From Marinibacterium sp050389775 (lineage in GTDB: Bacteria; Pseudomonadota; Alphaproteobacteria; Rhodobacterales; Rhodobacteraceae): a stretch of 64,000 nucleotides of DNA. A program made the position numbers and the translations under genes. Each line of letters opens with the position of its first letter. Within the stretch, counting starts at the first letter, position 1. The notes under the pieces were generated by a model. The model had not been told where the DNA came from. It did not search any database and saw only the letters and a list, made by a program, of their open reading frames with translations. The stretch spans positions 372,001-436,000 of the forward strand of contig NZ_CP177144.1 of the NCBI RefSeq assembly GCF_050389775.1, given 5' to 3'. Positions 1-8,100 of the stretch are shown in pieces.

Positions 1-92
1 CCTGCCCTGAGCCAAGCCGCGCCCCTGCCCGGGACCGGCGCGGGGCGGCCGGCTGGACGGCCGGATATTTGAGAAGAGAAGGAAGCAGCAGG

Positions 93-953
93 TCAGAGCG
101 GGCGGATGGCGCGGGCCAGGGCTTCGTCCACGGGCGTGTCGGGGCAATCGGGGCAGAGCGCGCGGAAGCGGGTGCCGTCGAGGCTGTGGGGGAGCGACCA
201 GAGGTAGCGCATTTCCAGCAGATGGCGGGCCAGGGGCCAGAACGGGCGGGCCAGGCGAAGCTGCCACCAGGGGAAGCGGTGGATGCGCAGGGGGTGGCCG
301 ACGAGCCCGGCGAGGTGATCGGCCATCTGTCGGCCCGACAGGGTATAGCCCGGGAAGGGGATGTCGGCGAAGGCGGGCAGGTCGTCGGCACGATCCGCCA
401 GGGCGACCATGGCCCGGGCGAGATCGGGCAGGAAGGCCCAGGCATGGGCGGCATCGGGATCGCCGGGCCAGGTGAACCGGCCCCGGGCGATACCCGGGGC
501 GAGCATGCGGTCGAACCAGTTGCCCGAGGCTTCGGTATCGAGGAAATCGCCGGCGCGCAGCAGGATGGTGCGGGTGCCCGAGCGGCGATAGCTGTCTTCC
601 ATGGCGATGCGGATGCGGCCCAGCGGGTTGGTGGCGCGATGGGGCGACGCGGCCGACCAGGGGGCCGGCGAGGACGGGCCGAAGACATAGACATTGCCCG
701 GCACGATGACCGTGGCCCCGGCGGCCAGGGCGGCCTGTTGCACGGCGTCGTGCAGGGCCGGGACCTGGGCCTGCCAATCGGGATAGGGCGGGTTCCAGGC
801 ATTGACGATGATCCGGGCGCCGCGGGCGGCGGCGGCCAGATCGCCGGTGGCGCGGTCGAACCGGCGGACCTGCCAGCCGGCGGCGGCAAAGGCCTGGGCG
901 GCATGGCGGCCCATCCGGCCGGAACCGCCGAGGATCAGGGCAATGCGGGTCAT
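93..953 (-). CDS. NAD(P)-binding epimerase/dehydratase-like protein
   Basis: A 286-residue protein whose N-terminus (ALILGGSGRMGRHAAQAF) is a glycine-rich Rossmann dinucleotide-binding loop, as in the extended SDR / NAD-dependent epimerase family. A hydrophobic strand ending VIVPGNVYVFG follows near residue 90, where this family has its active-site region. I do not see a clear YxxxK pair, so catalysis is uncertain and it may belong to an atypical NmrA-like group. It is transcribed away from the LysR gene at 1048 with a 94-bp shared intergenic region, so that regulator probably controls it. The substrate is unknown. The start is the ATG at 951-953. Confidence 0.75.
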   Translation of the reverse strand: MTRIALILGGSGRMGRHAAQAFAAAGWQVRRFDRATGDLAAAARGARIIVNAWNPPYPDWQAQVPALHDAVQQAALAAGATVIVPGNVYVFGPSSPAPWSAASPHRATNPLGRIRIAMEDSYRRSGTRTILLRAGDFLDTEASGNWFDRMLAPGIARGRFTWPGDPDAAHAWAFLPDLARAMVALADRADDLPAFADIPFPGYTLSGRQMADHLAGLVGHPLRIHRFPWWQLRLARPFWPLARHLLEMRYLWSLPHSLDGTRFRALCPDCPDTPVDEALARAIRPL

Positions 954-1000
954 GGGAGCCTCGATGCTGTTGGGATTGCGGCGAGGATAGCCATTCCCTT

Positions 1001-1017
1001 TGCAAGGGGTAATTGCA
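1001..1017. promoter_or_regulatory. Candidate LysR operator between divergent genes
   Basis: TGCAA-N7-TTGCA is a perfect inverted repeat in the 94-bp gap between the epimerase-like gene and the LysR gene. LysR regulators usually bind such dyads and control the divergent neighbour. The assignment is by position and symmetry only. Confidence 0.4.
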
Positions 1018-1047
1018 GGTTTGCGCAGGTCTGGTATTCACTGATGC

Positions 1048-1953
1048 ATGGCTCAGGTGGATGGATTGCGCGACTGGACGCTGGTTCAGTCATTCCTGGC
1101 GGTGGCCGAGACCGGCTCGCTGTCGGCGGCGGCGGCCCTGCTGGGGCGCAGCCAGCCGACGCTGGGCCGCCAGGTGGCCGCGCTGGAAACCGCGCTGGGG
1201 GCGCAGCTGTTCGACCGCCATGCCAGGGGGCTGCGGATCAGCCCGGCCGGAACGGCGCTGCTGCCCCATGCCCGGGCCATGCGCGGGGCGCTGCACGGGC
1301 TGACCATGGCCGCCGCCGAACAGGCCGGCGAAATGGCCGGCACGGTGCGCCTGACGGCCAGCGTGTTCCTGTCGCAATATGTCCTGCCGCCGGTGCTGGC
1401 CGGCATCCGCCGGGCCGCGCCCGAAATCCGCATCGAGCTGGTCGCCTCGGACGAGAGCGAGAACCTGCATTTCCGCGAGGCCGACATCGCCCTGCGCATG
1501 TACCGGCCGGCCCAGCTGGACATCGTCACCCGCCACCTGGCCGATATCGAGATCGGGGCCTTTGCCGCCCGGAGCTACCTGGACCGGGCCGGGCGGCCGC
1601 AGGACATCTCTGAACTGGCCGGCCACGACCTGGTGGGCTTTGACCGCAATCCGCTGATCATCGACACGATGCAGGCGCTGGGGCTGAGCCTGGCCCGCGA
1701 GGATTTCGCCGTGCGCTGCGACAACCAGGCGACCTACATGGCGCTGATCCGGGCCGGCTGTGGCATCGGCTTTGCCCAGGTGCCGGTGGGCCGGGCCGAA
1801 CCGCTGGTCGAACAGCTGCCAATGGACCTGGGCGTGCCGCCGCTGCCGGTCTGGCTGGCCGCCCATGAAAAGATGCGCCAGAGCCCGCGGATCCGCCGGG
1901 TCTGGGACCTGATCCTGCGCGACCTGCCCCCGCGCTGCCGGGTGGCGAGTTGA
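1048..1953 (+). CDS. LysR-family transcriptional regulator
   Basis: A 301-residue protein of usual LysR length. The winged helix-turn-helix occupies about residues 8-65 (FLAVAETGSLSAAAALLGRS, then QPTLGRQVAALE, then LFDRHARGLRISPAGTALL). A periplasmic-binding-like effector domain follows from about residue 90 (GTVRLTASVFLSQYVLPPVL). It is divergent from the epimerase-like gene at 93-953, and by the family habit it probably regulates that gene and itself. The effector is not deducible. leuB follows 56 bp after its stop with its own ribosome-binding site, so co-transcription is possible but not shown. Confidence 0.9.
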   Translation: MAQVDGLRDWTLVQSFLAVAETGSLSAAAALLGRSQPTLGRQVAALETALGAQLFDRHARGLRISPAGTALLPHARAMRGALHGLTMAAAEQAGEMAGTVRLTASVFLSQYVLPPVLAGIRRAAPEIRIELVASDESENLHFREADIALRMYRPAQLDIVTRHLADIEIGAFAARSYLDRAGRPQDISELAGHDLVGFDRNPLIIDTMQALGLSLAREDFAVRCDNQATYMALIRAGCGIGFAQVPVGRAEPLVEQLPMDLGVPPLPVWLAAHEKMRQSPRIRRVWDLILRDLPPRCRVAS

Positions 1954-2009
1954 CGCTTGCCCCGCGGAACGATAGCTGGAACGCGATCTGCTGATATAAG
2001 GGGGAGCCC

Positions 2010-3113
2010 ATGTCCAATCCGTCCATTCTGATCCTGCCGGGCGACGGCATCGGTCCCGAGGTCATGGCCGAGGTGCGCCGGGTCATCGACTGGTTCGGGA
2101 CCAAGCGCGGCCTGGTCTTCGACGTGAGCGAGGACCTGGTCGGCGGGGCGGCCTATGACGCCCATGGCACGCCCCTGACGGACGAGACGATGGCCAAGGC
2201 CCAGGAGGTCGATGCCGTGCTGCTGGGCGCCGTGGGCGGACCCAAGTACGACGTGCTGGATTTCTCGGTCAAACCGGAACGCGGCCTGCTGCGCCTGCGC
2301 AAGGAAATGGACCTGTTCGCCAACCTGCGCCCGGCCCAGTGTTTCGACGCGCTGGCCGATTTCTCGTCGCTGAAACGCGACGTGGTGGCCGGGCTGGACA
2401 TCATGATCGTGCGCGAGCTGACCTCGGGCATCTACTTCGGCGATCCGCGCGGGATCATCGAGGAAGGCAACGAGCGGGTGGGCATCAACACCCAGCGCTA
2501 CACCGAGAGCGAAATCGACCGGGTGGCGCGCTCGGCCTTTGAACTGGCGATGCGGCGCAACAAGAAGCTGTGTTCCATGGAAAAGGCCAATGTCATGGAA
2601 TCGGGCGTGCTGTGGCGCGAGGTCGTGACCGAGGTGGGCAAGGATTACCCCGAGGTCGAGCTGTCGCACATGTATGCCGATGCCGGCGCCATGCAGCTGA
2701 CCCGCTGGCCCAAGCAGTTCGACGTCATCGTCACCGACAACCTGTTCGGCGACATGCTGTCGGACCTGGCCGCCATGCTGACCGGCTCGCTGGGCATGCT
2801 GCCCTCGGCCTCGCTTGGCCTGCCGATGGCCAATGGCCGGCCCAAGGCCCTGTACGAACCGGTGCATGGCTCGGCTCCCGACATCGCCGGCCAGGGCAAG
2901 GCCAACCCGATCGCCTGCGTCCTGAGCTTTGCCATGGCCCTGCGCTATTCCTTCGACGCGGGCGACGAGGCCGACCGGCTGGAAGCCGCGATCGAAACCG
3001 TGCTGGCCGAGGGCAAGCGCACGCCCGACCTGCTGGGCGAGGAGGGCGTCGAGCCGGTGTCGACCACGGGCATGGGCGATGCAATCCTCGCGGCGCTCGA
3101 CGGGTCGCTCTGA
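2010..3113 (+). CDS. leuB: 3-isopropylmalate dehydrogenase
   Basis: LeuB oxidises and decarboxylates 3-isopropylmalate to 2-oxoisocaproate with NAD+, the third step of leucine biosynthesis in the cytoplasm. The 367-residue length is typical. Visible family signatures are the N-terminal ILPGDGIGPEVMAEVRRVI, the substrate-binding Arg region around RGLLRLRKEMDLFANLRP, the metal-binding aspartates in DNLFGDMLSDLAAMLTGSLG, and the NAD-binding YEPVHGSAPDIAGQGKANP. A GGGGGAG-like ribosome-binding site precedes the ATG. A rho-independent terminator follows at 3144. Isocitrate and tartrate dehydrogenases are relatives, but the motif set fits LeuB. Confidence 0.96.
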   Translation: MSNPSILILPGDGIGPEVMAEVRRVIDWFGTKRGLVFDVSEDLVGGAAYDAHGTPLTDETMAKAQEVDAVLLGAVGGPKYDVLDFSVKPERGLLRLRKEMDLFANLRPAQCFDALADFSSLKRDVVAGLDIMIVRELTSGIYFGDPRGIIEEGNERVGINTQRYTESEIDRVARSAFELAMRRNKKLCSMEKANVMESGVLWREVVTEVGKDYPEVELSHMYADAGAMQLTRWPKQFDVIVTDNLFGDMLSDLAAMLTGSLGMLPSASLGLPMANGRPKALYEPVHGSAPDIAGQGKANPIACVLSFAMALRYSFDAGDEADRLEAAIETVLAEGKRTPDLLGEEGVEPVSTTGMGDAILAALDGSL

Positions 3114-3143
3114 CAACGGGCAGTTGTCCGTCTGAACAACGGG

Positions 3144-3168
3144 AAAGCGCCTTCACGGGCGCTTTTTT
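3144..3168 (+). terminator. Rho-independent terminator after leuB
   Basis: AAAGCGCC (3144-3151) pairs perfectly with GGCGCTTT (3158-3165) around a 6-nt loop and runs into a six-T tract. It begins 31 bp after the leuB stop. Confidence 0.85.
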
Positions 3169-3236
3169 CGTGCGCTCATGGTATCATCCGCCTGTTGAGC
3201 CGGCGCAGGGGCCGGCAGGTAGGGGGTACTTCAATC

Positions 3237-3935
3237 ATGTTTCAGAAACTCGCGGCCGAGGCGTTCGGCACCTTCTGGCTTGTCTTCGGAGGCTGCGGCG
3301 CGGCCATTTTCGCGGCGGCCTTCCCGGGGCTGGGCATCGGCTTTGCCGGGGTGGCCTTTGCCTTCGGCCTGACGGTGCTGACCATGGCCTTTGCGGTCGG
3401 CCATATCTCGGGCGGGCATTTCAACCCGGCGGTCACGCTGGGGCTGGTCGTTGCCGGGCGGCATGACAAGGGCGAATTGCTGCCCTACTGGGCGGCCCAG
3501 CTGGTCGGGGCGATCCTGGCCGCGGCGGTGCTTTTCGTCATTGCCAGCGGGGTCGAAGGTTTCAGCCGGGCCGATGGCTTTGCGGCCAATGGCTATGGCC
3601 CGCTGTCGCCGGGCGGTTACAGCCTGGGCGCCGGGCTGGTGGCCGAGATCGTGCTGACGGCCTTCTTCCTGATCGTCATCCTGGGCGCCACCGATGCCCG
3701 GGCGGCCCCCGGCTTCGCGCCCATTGCCATCGGCCTGGCCCTGGTGCTGATCCACCTGATCAGCATCCCGATCACCAATACCTCGGTGAACCCCGCACGC
3801 TCGACCTCGCAGGCGCTCTTTGCCGGCGGGCCCTGGATCGCCCAGCTGTGGCTGTTCTGGCTGGCCCCGCTGGCCGGCGGCGCGCTTGGCGCGCTGTGCT
3901 ACACGGCGATCGGCCGCCAGCCGGTCGAGGCCTGA
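3237..3935 (+). CDS. aqpZ: Aquaporin Z-type water channel
   Basis: An MIP-family integral membrane channel of 232 residues. Both pore half-helix signatures are present: NPA in GGHFNPAVTLG (around residue 63) and a second NPA in TNTSVNPARSTSQALFAGG (around residue 185). Six hydrophobic helices can be traced, and the N-terminus MFQKLAAEAFGTFWLVFGG is classic AqpZ. The pore His and Arg next to the second NPA (VNPARS) suit a water-selective rather than a glycerol channel. I chose the ATG at 3237 because an AGGGGGT ribosome-binding site lies 10 bp upstream; an in-frame start further upstream adds non-family residues. Confidence 0.93.
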   Translation: MFQKLAAEAFGTFWLVFGGCGAAIFAAAFPGLGIGFAGVAFAFGLTVLTMAFAVGHISGGHFNPAVTLGLVVAGRHDKGELLPYWAAQLVGAILAAAVLFVIASGVEGFSRADGFAANGYGPLSPGGYSLGAGLVAEIVLTAFFLIVILGATDARAAPGFAPIAIGLALVLIHLISIPITNTSVNPARSTSQALFAGGPWIAQLWLFWLAPLAGGALGALCYTAIGRQPVEA

Positions 3936-4191
3936 CACCGCGCCCGGATCGGCCGCAACCGGCCGGTCCGGGCCCATCGCCCGACCTTGAACCGGCCATG
4001 ACCGCCGCCGCGTCCGGGGCGCGCTGATTGTTCCCCGTCGACCGGCCCGACGGCCCCGACCCGTGGCCACAAGGCATCAAAACCCGGGCAGCCCGGCCGA
4101 CTGGCGAAAAATGGCCGGGGTTTGCCCCCGGACCCTCCTTGACGATGGCCATAGATCCTGCACGGTGGCGGGAACACCCAAGGTCATGGAC

Positions 4192-5169
4192 ATGTCAGAT
4201 ACCGCAAAGAACAATCTTCGCGGCGTAGCTTTCGCGCTGGCCGCCTTCGCCATCTTCTCGACCCACGATGTCATCGTGAAGGTCCTGGGACTCAGCTATT
4301 CGACCTTCCAGATCATCTTCTTCGGCGTGCTGTTCAGCTTTCCGCTGGTCATGCTGATGCTGATGAGGGACACGACAAAGGGCAACCTGCTGCCCCGCCA
4401 TCCCTGGTGGACGGCGCTCAGGACCGTGTCCGCGATGATCTCGGGGATCTGTGTCTTCTTCGCCTTCTCGGCCCTGCCGATGGCCCAGGTCTATGCCATC
4501 ATCTTCACGATGCCCCTGCTGATCACCGTGCTGTCGATCCCCATCCTGGGCGAATCGGTCGGCCCGCACCGCTGGGGCGCCGTGGCCGTCGGGCTGATCG
4601 GCGTCATCGTCGTGCTGCGCCCGGGCGGGGCCGAGCTGGGCCTCGGCCACCTGGCCGCGCTGACCGGGGCGTTCTTCGGCGCCCTGGCCGCGATCATCGT
4701 GCGCAAGATCGGCCACGAGGAACGCAGCGCCGTGCTGCTGCTCTACCCGATGATGGCCAATTTCCTGGTCATGGCCGCCGCGATGCCCTTTGTCTACGAG
4801 CCGATCCACATCGAATCGCTGGGCCTGCAGGGGCTGATGGCCTTCTTCGCCTTTGTCGGCGGGCTGTGCCTGATCCAGGCCTACAAGTCCGGCGATGCGG
4901 CGATCGTCGCGCCGATGCAATATTCCCAGATGATCTGGGCCGCGATCTATGGCGGGCTGTTCTTCGGCGAAGTGCCCGACACGGTTACCTGGATCGGCGC
5001 CGGGATCATCATCGCCTCGGGGCTCTACATCGTCATCCGCGAGAACTTCGGCGGCACCTCGGCCAACCGCCCGGTGGTCAGCACCAAGTCGCGGGTCGGC
5101 ACGCCGACAAGCCCGCGGGTGCAGATGTTGCAGTCGCTTGTGCGCCGTTCGGCGAAAAGAGCGGTCTGA
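4192..5169 (+). CDS. DMT-superfamily (EamA) permease
   Basis: A 325-residue membrane protein with about ten hydrophobic helices in two repeated EamA halves. The first starts at GVAFALAAFAIFSTHDVIVK. The second covers ALTGAFFGALAAIIVRKIG and ends in a helix at WIGAGIIIASGLYIVI. Each half shows the proline-rich ending typical of the family (AQVYAIIFTMPLLITVLSIP; AAIVAPMQYSQMIWAAIYGG). It is an inner-membrane transporter for metabolites or amino acids; the substrate cannot be inferred. The ATG at 4192 has an AAGG eight bases upstream; the ATG at 4186 is an alternative. The 256-bp gap before it shows no other gene. Confidence 0.85.
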   Translation: MSDTAKNNLRGVAFALAAFAIFSTHDVIVKVLGLSYSTFQIIFFGVLFSFPLVMLMLMRDTTKGNLLPRHPWWTALRTVSAMISGICVFFAFSALPMAQVYAIIFTMPLLITVLSIPILGESVGPHRWGAVAVGLIGVIVVLRPGGAELGLGHLAALTGAFFGALAAIIVRKIGHEERSAVLLLYPMMANFLVMAAAMPFVYEPIHIESLGLQGLMAFFAFVGGLCLIQAYKSGDAAIVAPMQYSQMIWAAIYGGLFFGEVPDTVTWIGAGIIIASGLYIVIRENFGGTSANRPVVSTKSRVGTPTSPRVQMLQSLVRRSAKRAV

Positions 5170-5215
5170 GGCTCTTGCAAATCCCTGGCGGACCCGTTAC
5201 GGGGTCCGTCACGGT

Positions 5216-5292
5216 CGGAGCGTAGCTCAGCCTGGTAGAGCACTGTCTTCGGGAGGCAGGGGCCGGAGGTTCGAATCCTCTCGCTCCGACCA
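5216..5292 (+). tRNA. tRNA-Pro (anticodon CGG)
   Basis: A full 77-nt cloverleaf: acceptor CGGAGCG (5216-5222) pairs with CGCTCCG (5282-5288), followed by A and encoded CCA (5290-5292). The D arm is GCTCAGCCTGGTAGAGC. The anticodon stem CTGTC/GGCAG encloses the loop TTCGGGA, giving anticodon CGG (Pro, codon CCG). The T arm is GGAGG-TTCGAAT-CCTCT. It starts 46 bp after the DMT permease stop and is probably transcribed separately or by readthrough. Confidence 0.97.
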
Positions 5293-5357
5293 ATTTCACA
5301 ACACTGAGATCCACCCCCTTCGGGGGATGTGATGCGGGCCTGTCCGCGCGTCCCGAC

Positions 5358-5447
5358 GCGCAGGGGTCTGGCCTGTGCATCCCTGCCGCGTGGGGGGCTG
5401 GTCTGTGCAGCACTGAGGCGCAGGGCTCTGGCCGCTGCGCCGCTGGT
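5358..5447. repeat. Three imperfect 30-bp tandem repeats
   Basis: Exact 30-bp period at 5358, 5388 and 5418. All three copies begin GCG, have a run of G (GGGG or GGGCT) and share CTGG at the same offset; copies 1 and 2 share CTGTGCA. A fainter partial copy may precede. No coding capacity is evident. Confidence 0.7.
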
Positions 5448-5765
5448 TCCGGCACCCTCAAATGTGCATCGCCGACTCGCCGCGGACCCCGTGCGGCTGG
5501 CACGCATTGTCCTGGACCATCCCCCGTTCGCCCCGCCCCTGCTGAGGCCCGGACCTCTGCATCGCTGACATCTGACCCCCGGCCAACGCATCGCCGGCGC
5601 GTGAAACCCCGGGGCACGACCGCGCCGCATGGGGCCTTTTGCCCGCCCCGGTTGCCCATCCTGCCCCGGCCCGCTCCCTGTCGTTTTTTTGGGCGCCCCG
5701 ATTTTCCCTTTGGAATCGGGCGATTGCCTTTGCGCGGGTCGGAATTTCATTCACAGCCGACTGAA

Positions 5766-5789
5766 ATGTCAAAACGGCCGTATTGACAT
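5766..5789 (+). promoter_or_regulatory. 24-bp palindrome, probable GntR operator, with -35 box
   Basis: The half-sites ATGTCAAAACGG (5766-5777) and CCGTATTGACAT (5778-5789) are reverse complements at 11 of 12 positions. TTGACA at 5783-5788 makes a good -35 box, so a bound repressor would cover the promoter. A second, weaker dyad ATGTG-N8-CACAT lies at 5794-5811. The site is 47 bp upstream of the GntR start, consistent with autoregulation. Confidence 0.6.
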
Positions 5790-5836
5790 GTTGATGTGCC
5801 AATCGTCACATTCACACAACGAAAGGCGGTATTCGG

Positions 5837-6610
5837 ATGTACGATCCCAGCTCTCCCCTGTTGCGCAGCGGCGCCGCCCCCGGCGGTGTGCCCCAGCCCG
5901 ATGCCAAGGCCCGGTTCGCCGAAGACCGGCTGCTGGATGCCGTGGTCTGGTGCGAGGTGACCCCGGGCGAGACGATCACCGAGGCCGACGTGATGGAGCG
6001 GTTCGGCCTGACCCGCGCCGCCGCCCGCGCCGCGCTGACGCGGCTGGGCTATGATGGCTGGGCGCAGCCGCTGGCCCGTCTGGGCTGGCAGGTCGCGCCG
6101 GTCACCGGCGCGCTGATCGGCGAGGTCCTGGCCGCCCGGCGCATCGCCGAACCGGCGCTGGCCCGGGCCGTGCTGAGCCAGGCCCAGCGGGACGAGGTCG
6201 CCCGGATCGGGGCCATGCTGGACGCCGTCAGCCGCCAGGGCGAGACCGGCGCCGTGGTGACCTTTCGCCATTTCGTCGACGAGATCGACGGCACCCTGCT
6301 GGGCGCGATCGACACCTTCACCGCCCGCCACCTGCGCAAGCTGTGGCACCATTCGGCGCGGATCACCCGGCATCTCGAGGACGCGACCTCGGGCCATGTG
6401 TTCCAGCGCAACGACATCTTCGACCTGGTCCGGGCCGTGACCACGGGCGACGGCGACGGGATCACCGCCGCCCGCCTGGCGCTGATCGACGCGCAGGAAC
6501 GGTTCTTCATGCGCCAGCTTCTGAAAAGCGACACGCCGATCGCCCCCGGCAGCGGGACGACCCGGCGCTCGACCCCAGACAACGCTGCCACCAACGGGAG
6601 AATAACATGA
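5837..6610 (+). CDS. GntR-family regulator with FCD effector domain
   Basis: A 257-residue protein. A winged helix-turn-helix lies at about residues 25-90 (RLLDAVVWCEVTPGETITEA, then FGLTRAAARAALTRLGYDGW). A helical FCD-type ligand domain follows (residues 105-225: RRIAEPALARAVLSQAQRDE; FRHFVDEIDGTLLGAI), with His residues in HFVD and RKLWHHSARITRH that could bind metal as in FadR/FCD proteins. It is the first gene of a long operon; its stop overlaps the start of the solute-binding protein gene (ATGA). It probably represses the operon through the palindrome at 5766 until the imported substrate or a product binds. Confidence 0.87.
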   Translation: MYDPSSPLLRSGAAPGGVPQPDAKARFAEDRLLDAVVWCEVTPGETITEADVMERFGLTRAAARAALTRLGYDGWAQPLARLGWQVAPVTGALIGEVLAARRIAEPALARAVLSQAQRDEVARIGAMLDAVSRQGETGAVVTFRHFVDEIDGTLLGAIDTFTARHLRKLWHHSARITRHLEDATSGHVFQRNDIFDLVRAVTTGDGDGITAARLALIDAQERFFMRQLLKSDTPIAPGSGTTRRSTPDNAATNGRIT

Positions 6611-8100
6611 CCACCCTTGCCAAAGGCCTGCTGTCCGGCGTGGCCCTGGCGGTGCTTGCACTGCCCGCCTTTGCCCGCGACCTGACCATCGACCTGACCG
6701 GCGAGCCGTCTTCGCTGGACCCCCACATGCAGTGGAACCCGGACAGCTATTACGTCTATCGCAACATCTTCGACAATCTCGTCACCCGCGACAACGACGG
6801 CACCATCGTGCCCCAGATCGCCACCGACTGGGATTATGCCTCGGATACCGAGCTGGTGATGACCATCCGCGACGACGTGGTGTTCCACGACGGCACGCCG
6901 CTGACGCCCGAAGACGTGGTGTTCTCGGTGCAGCGCATCATCGACCCGGAATTCGGCTCGCCGCAGCTGGGCCAGTTCAACCAGATCGAGACGGCCGAAG
7001 TCGTCGAGGGCAACAAGGTCAAGCTGACGACCAAAAGCCCCTACCCGGCCCTGCTGGCACAGCTGGTCAAGCTGTCGGTCGTGCCCATGCATGTCGTCGA
7101 AGAGCTGGGCAAGGACGGGTTCAACGCCGCGCCCGTCGGATCTGGACCTTATGCCTTTGGCAACTGGGACCGCGGCGTGTCGGTCACGCTGACCCGGAAT
7201 GACGCCTATTGGGGCGACATTGGGCCCTTCGACAATGCCATCTTCCGGGCCGTGCCCGATGCCGCCACGCGCATCGCCGACCTGCAGGCCGGGGCCGCCG
7301 ACCTGGTTGTCGGTCTCGACAGCGACGGGGCGATGCAACTGGCCGGCAACCCGGCGGTCAAGACCCTGTCGGCCCCGACCGAGCGGGTGGCCTACCTGGG
7401 CTGGAACCTGGACAAGCCTCCGTTCAGCGACCCCGACCTGCGTCGGGCGGCCTCACTGGCCATCGATTCCCAGGGCATTGCCGAGGGCCTTCTGGGCGCC
7501 GGCGAAGTGCCCATGGCCCAGCTGTCGAGCCCGGCCCATTTCGGCTATGCCGAGGGTATCGCGCCTTATGAATACGACCCCGAGCAGGCCGCCGAGATCG
7601 TCGCGACCAAGGCCGACCTCGCCGCGACCCCGGCCACCTTTGCCACCGCGCCGGTCTTTGACCAGCGGGTCGTGCAGGCCCTGCAGCAGATGCTGAACGA
7701 TGCCGGGTTCAACGTGTCGATCTCGATGACCGACATGCCGACCTACCTGGCCGCCGCCCGCGCGCCCGACCGGGCCGAACGGCCCGAGCTGAGCTTTGGC
7801 CGCTGGTCCTGCGCCTGCCAGGATGCCGATGGCATCGCCTATCCGCTGCTCTATTCCGACAGCTCGTGGAGCCGGGTGAACAACCCCGATCTGGACGTGC
7901 TGCTGGACGAGGCCCGGACCTCGCTGGACGAAGACGTCCGCCAGGGCGCCTATGAAAAGGTCCACCAGATCGTGCGCGACGATTACCTCGTGCGGCCGAT
8001 CTATCAGGCGGCGGTTCTCTATGGCGCGGTCGACGGGCTGGATTTCACGCCCACGGCCAATGAAAGCATGTTCCTCAACCGCATGAGCTGGTCCGAGTAA
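6607..8100 (+). CDS. Dpp/Opp-type ABC importer, solute-binding protein
   Basis: A periplasmic family-5 solute-binding protein of 497 residues. A Sec signal peptide spans about residues 1-20, ending LALPAFA. Family hallmarks are LTGEPSSLDPHMQWN at the mature N-terminus, DNLVTRDNDGTIVPQIATDW, and DVVFHDGTPLTPEDVVFSVQR. It captures the substrate for the permeases that follow immediately (TAATG overlap at 8100). The family covers dipeptides, oligopeptides, glutathione, nickel and oligosaccharides. The gamma-glutamyltranspeptidase downstream suggests a peptide or gamma-glutamyl compound, but that is inference. Confidence 0.9.
   Translation: MTTLAKGLLSGVALAVLALPAFARDLTIDLTGEPSSLDPHMQWNPDSYYVYRNIFDNLVTRDNDGTIVPQIATDWDYASDTELVMTIRDDVVFHDGTPLTPEDVVFSVQRIIDPEFGSPQLGQFNQIETAEVVEGNKVKLTTKSPYPALLAQLVKLSVVPMHVVEELGKDGFNAAPVGSGPYAFGNWDRGVSVTLTRNDAYWGDIGPFDNAIFRAVPDAATRIADLQAGAADLVVGLDSDGAMQLAGNPAVKTLSAPTERVAYLGWNLDKPPFSDPDLRRAASLAIDSQGIAEGLLGAGEVPMAQLSSPAHFGYAEGIAPYEYDPEQAAEIVATKADLAATPATFATAPVFDQRVVQALQQMLNDAGFNVSISMTDMPTYLAAARAPDRAERPELSFGRWSCACQDADGIAYPLLYSDSSWSRVNNPDLDVLLDEARTSLDEDVRQGAYEKVHQIVRDDYLVRPIYQAAVLYGAVDGLDFTPTANESMFLNRMSWSE

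Larger units (their letters stand above)
5293..5836. other. 544-bp intergenic region: hairpin, tandem repeats, promoter
   Basis: No convincing gene is seen. It holds a CCCCC-TTC-GGGGG hairpin 21 bp after the tRNA (5314-5326), which may help tRNA 3' processing or termination. Three tandem 30-bp repeats follow (5358-5447). An inverted repeat CCCGATT-N10-AATCGGG lies at 5697-5720. The AT-richer stretch from 5755 carries the operator and promoter of the downstream GntR operon. Confidence 0.7.

Noticed and set aside
69..1613. Plus-strand open frame of about 500 codons across the epimerase-like and LysR genes
   Set aside because: It overlaps two recognisable genes and encodes low-complexity Gly/Ala/Arg sequence, typical of out-of-frame translation here.
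5329..5568. 79-codon frame in the region after tRNA-Pro
   Set aside because: It reads through the 30-bp tandem repeats and has no ribosome-binding site or family resemblance.
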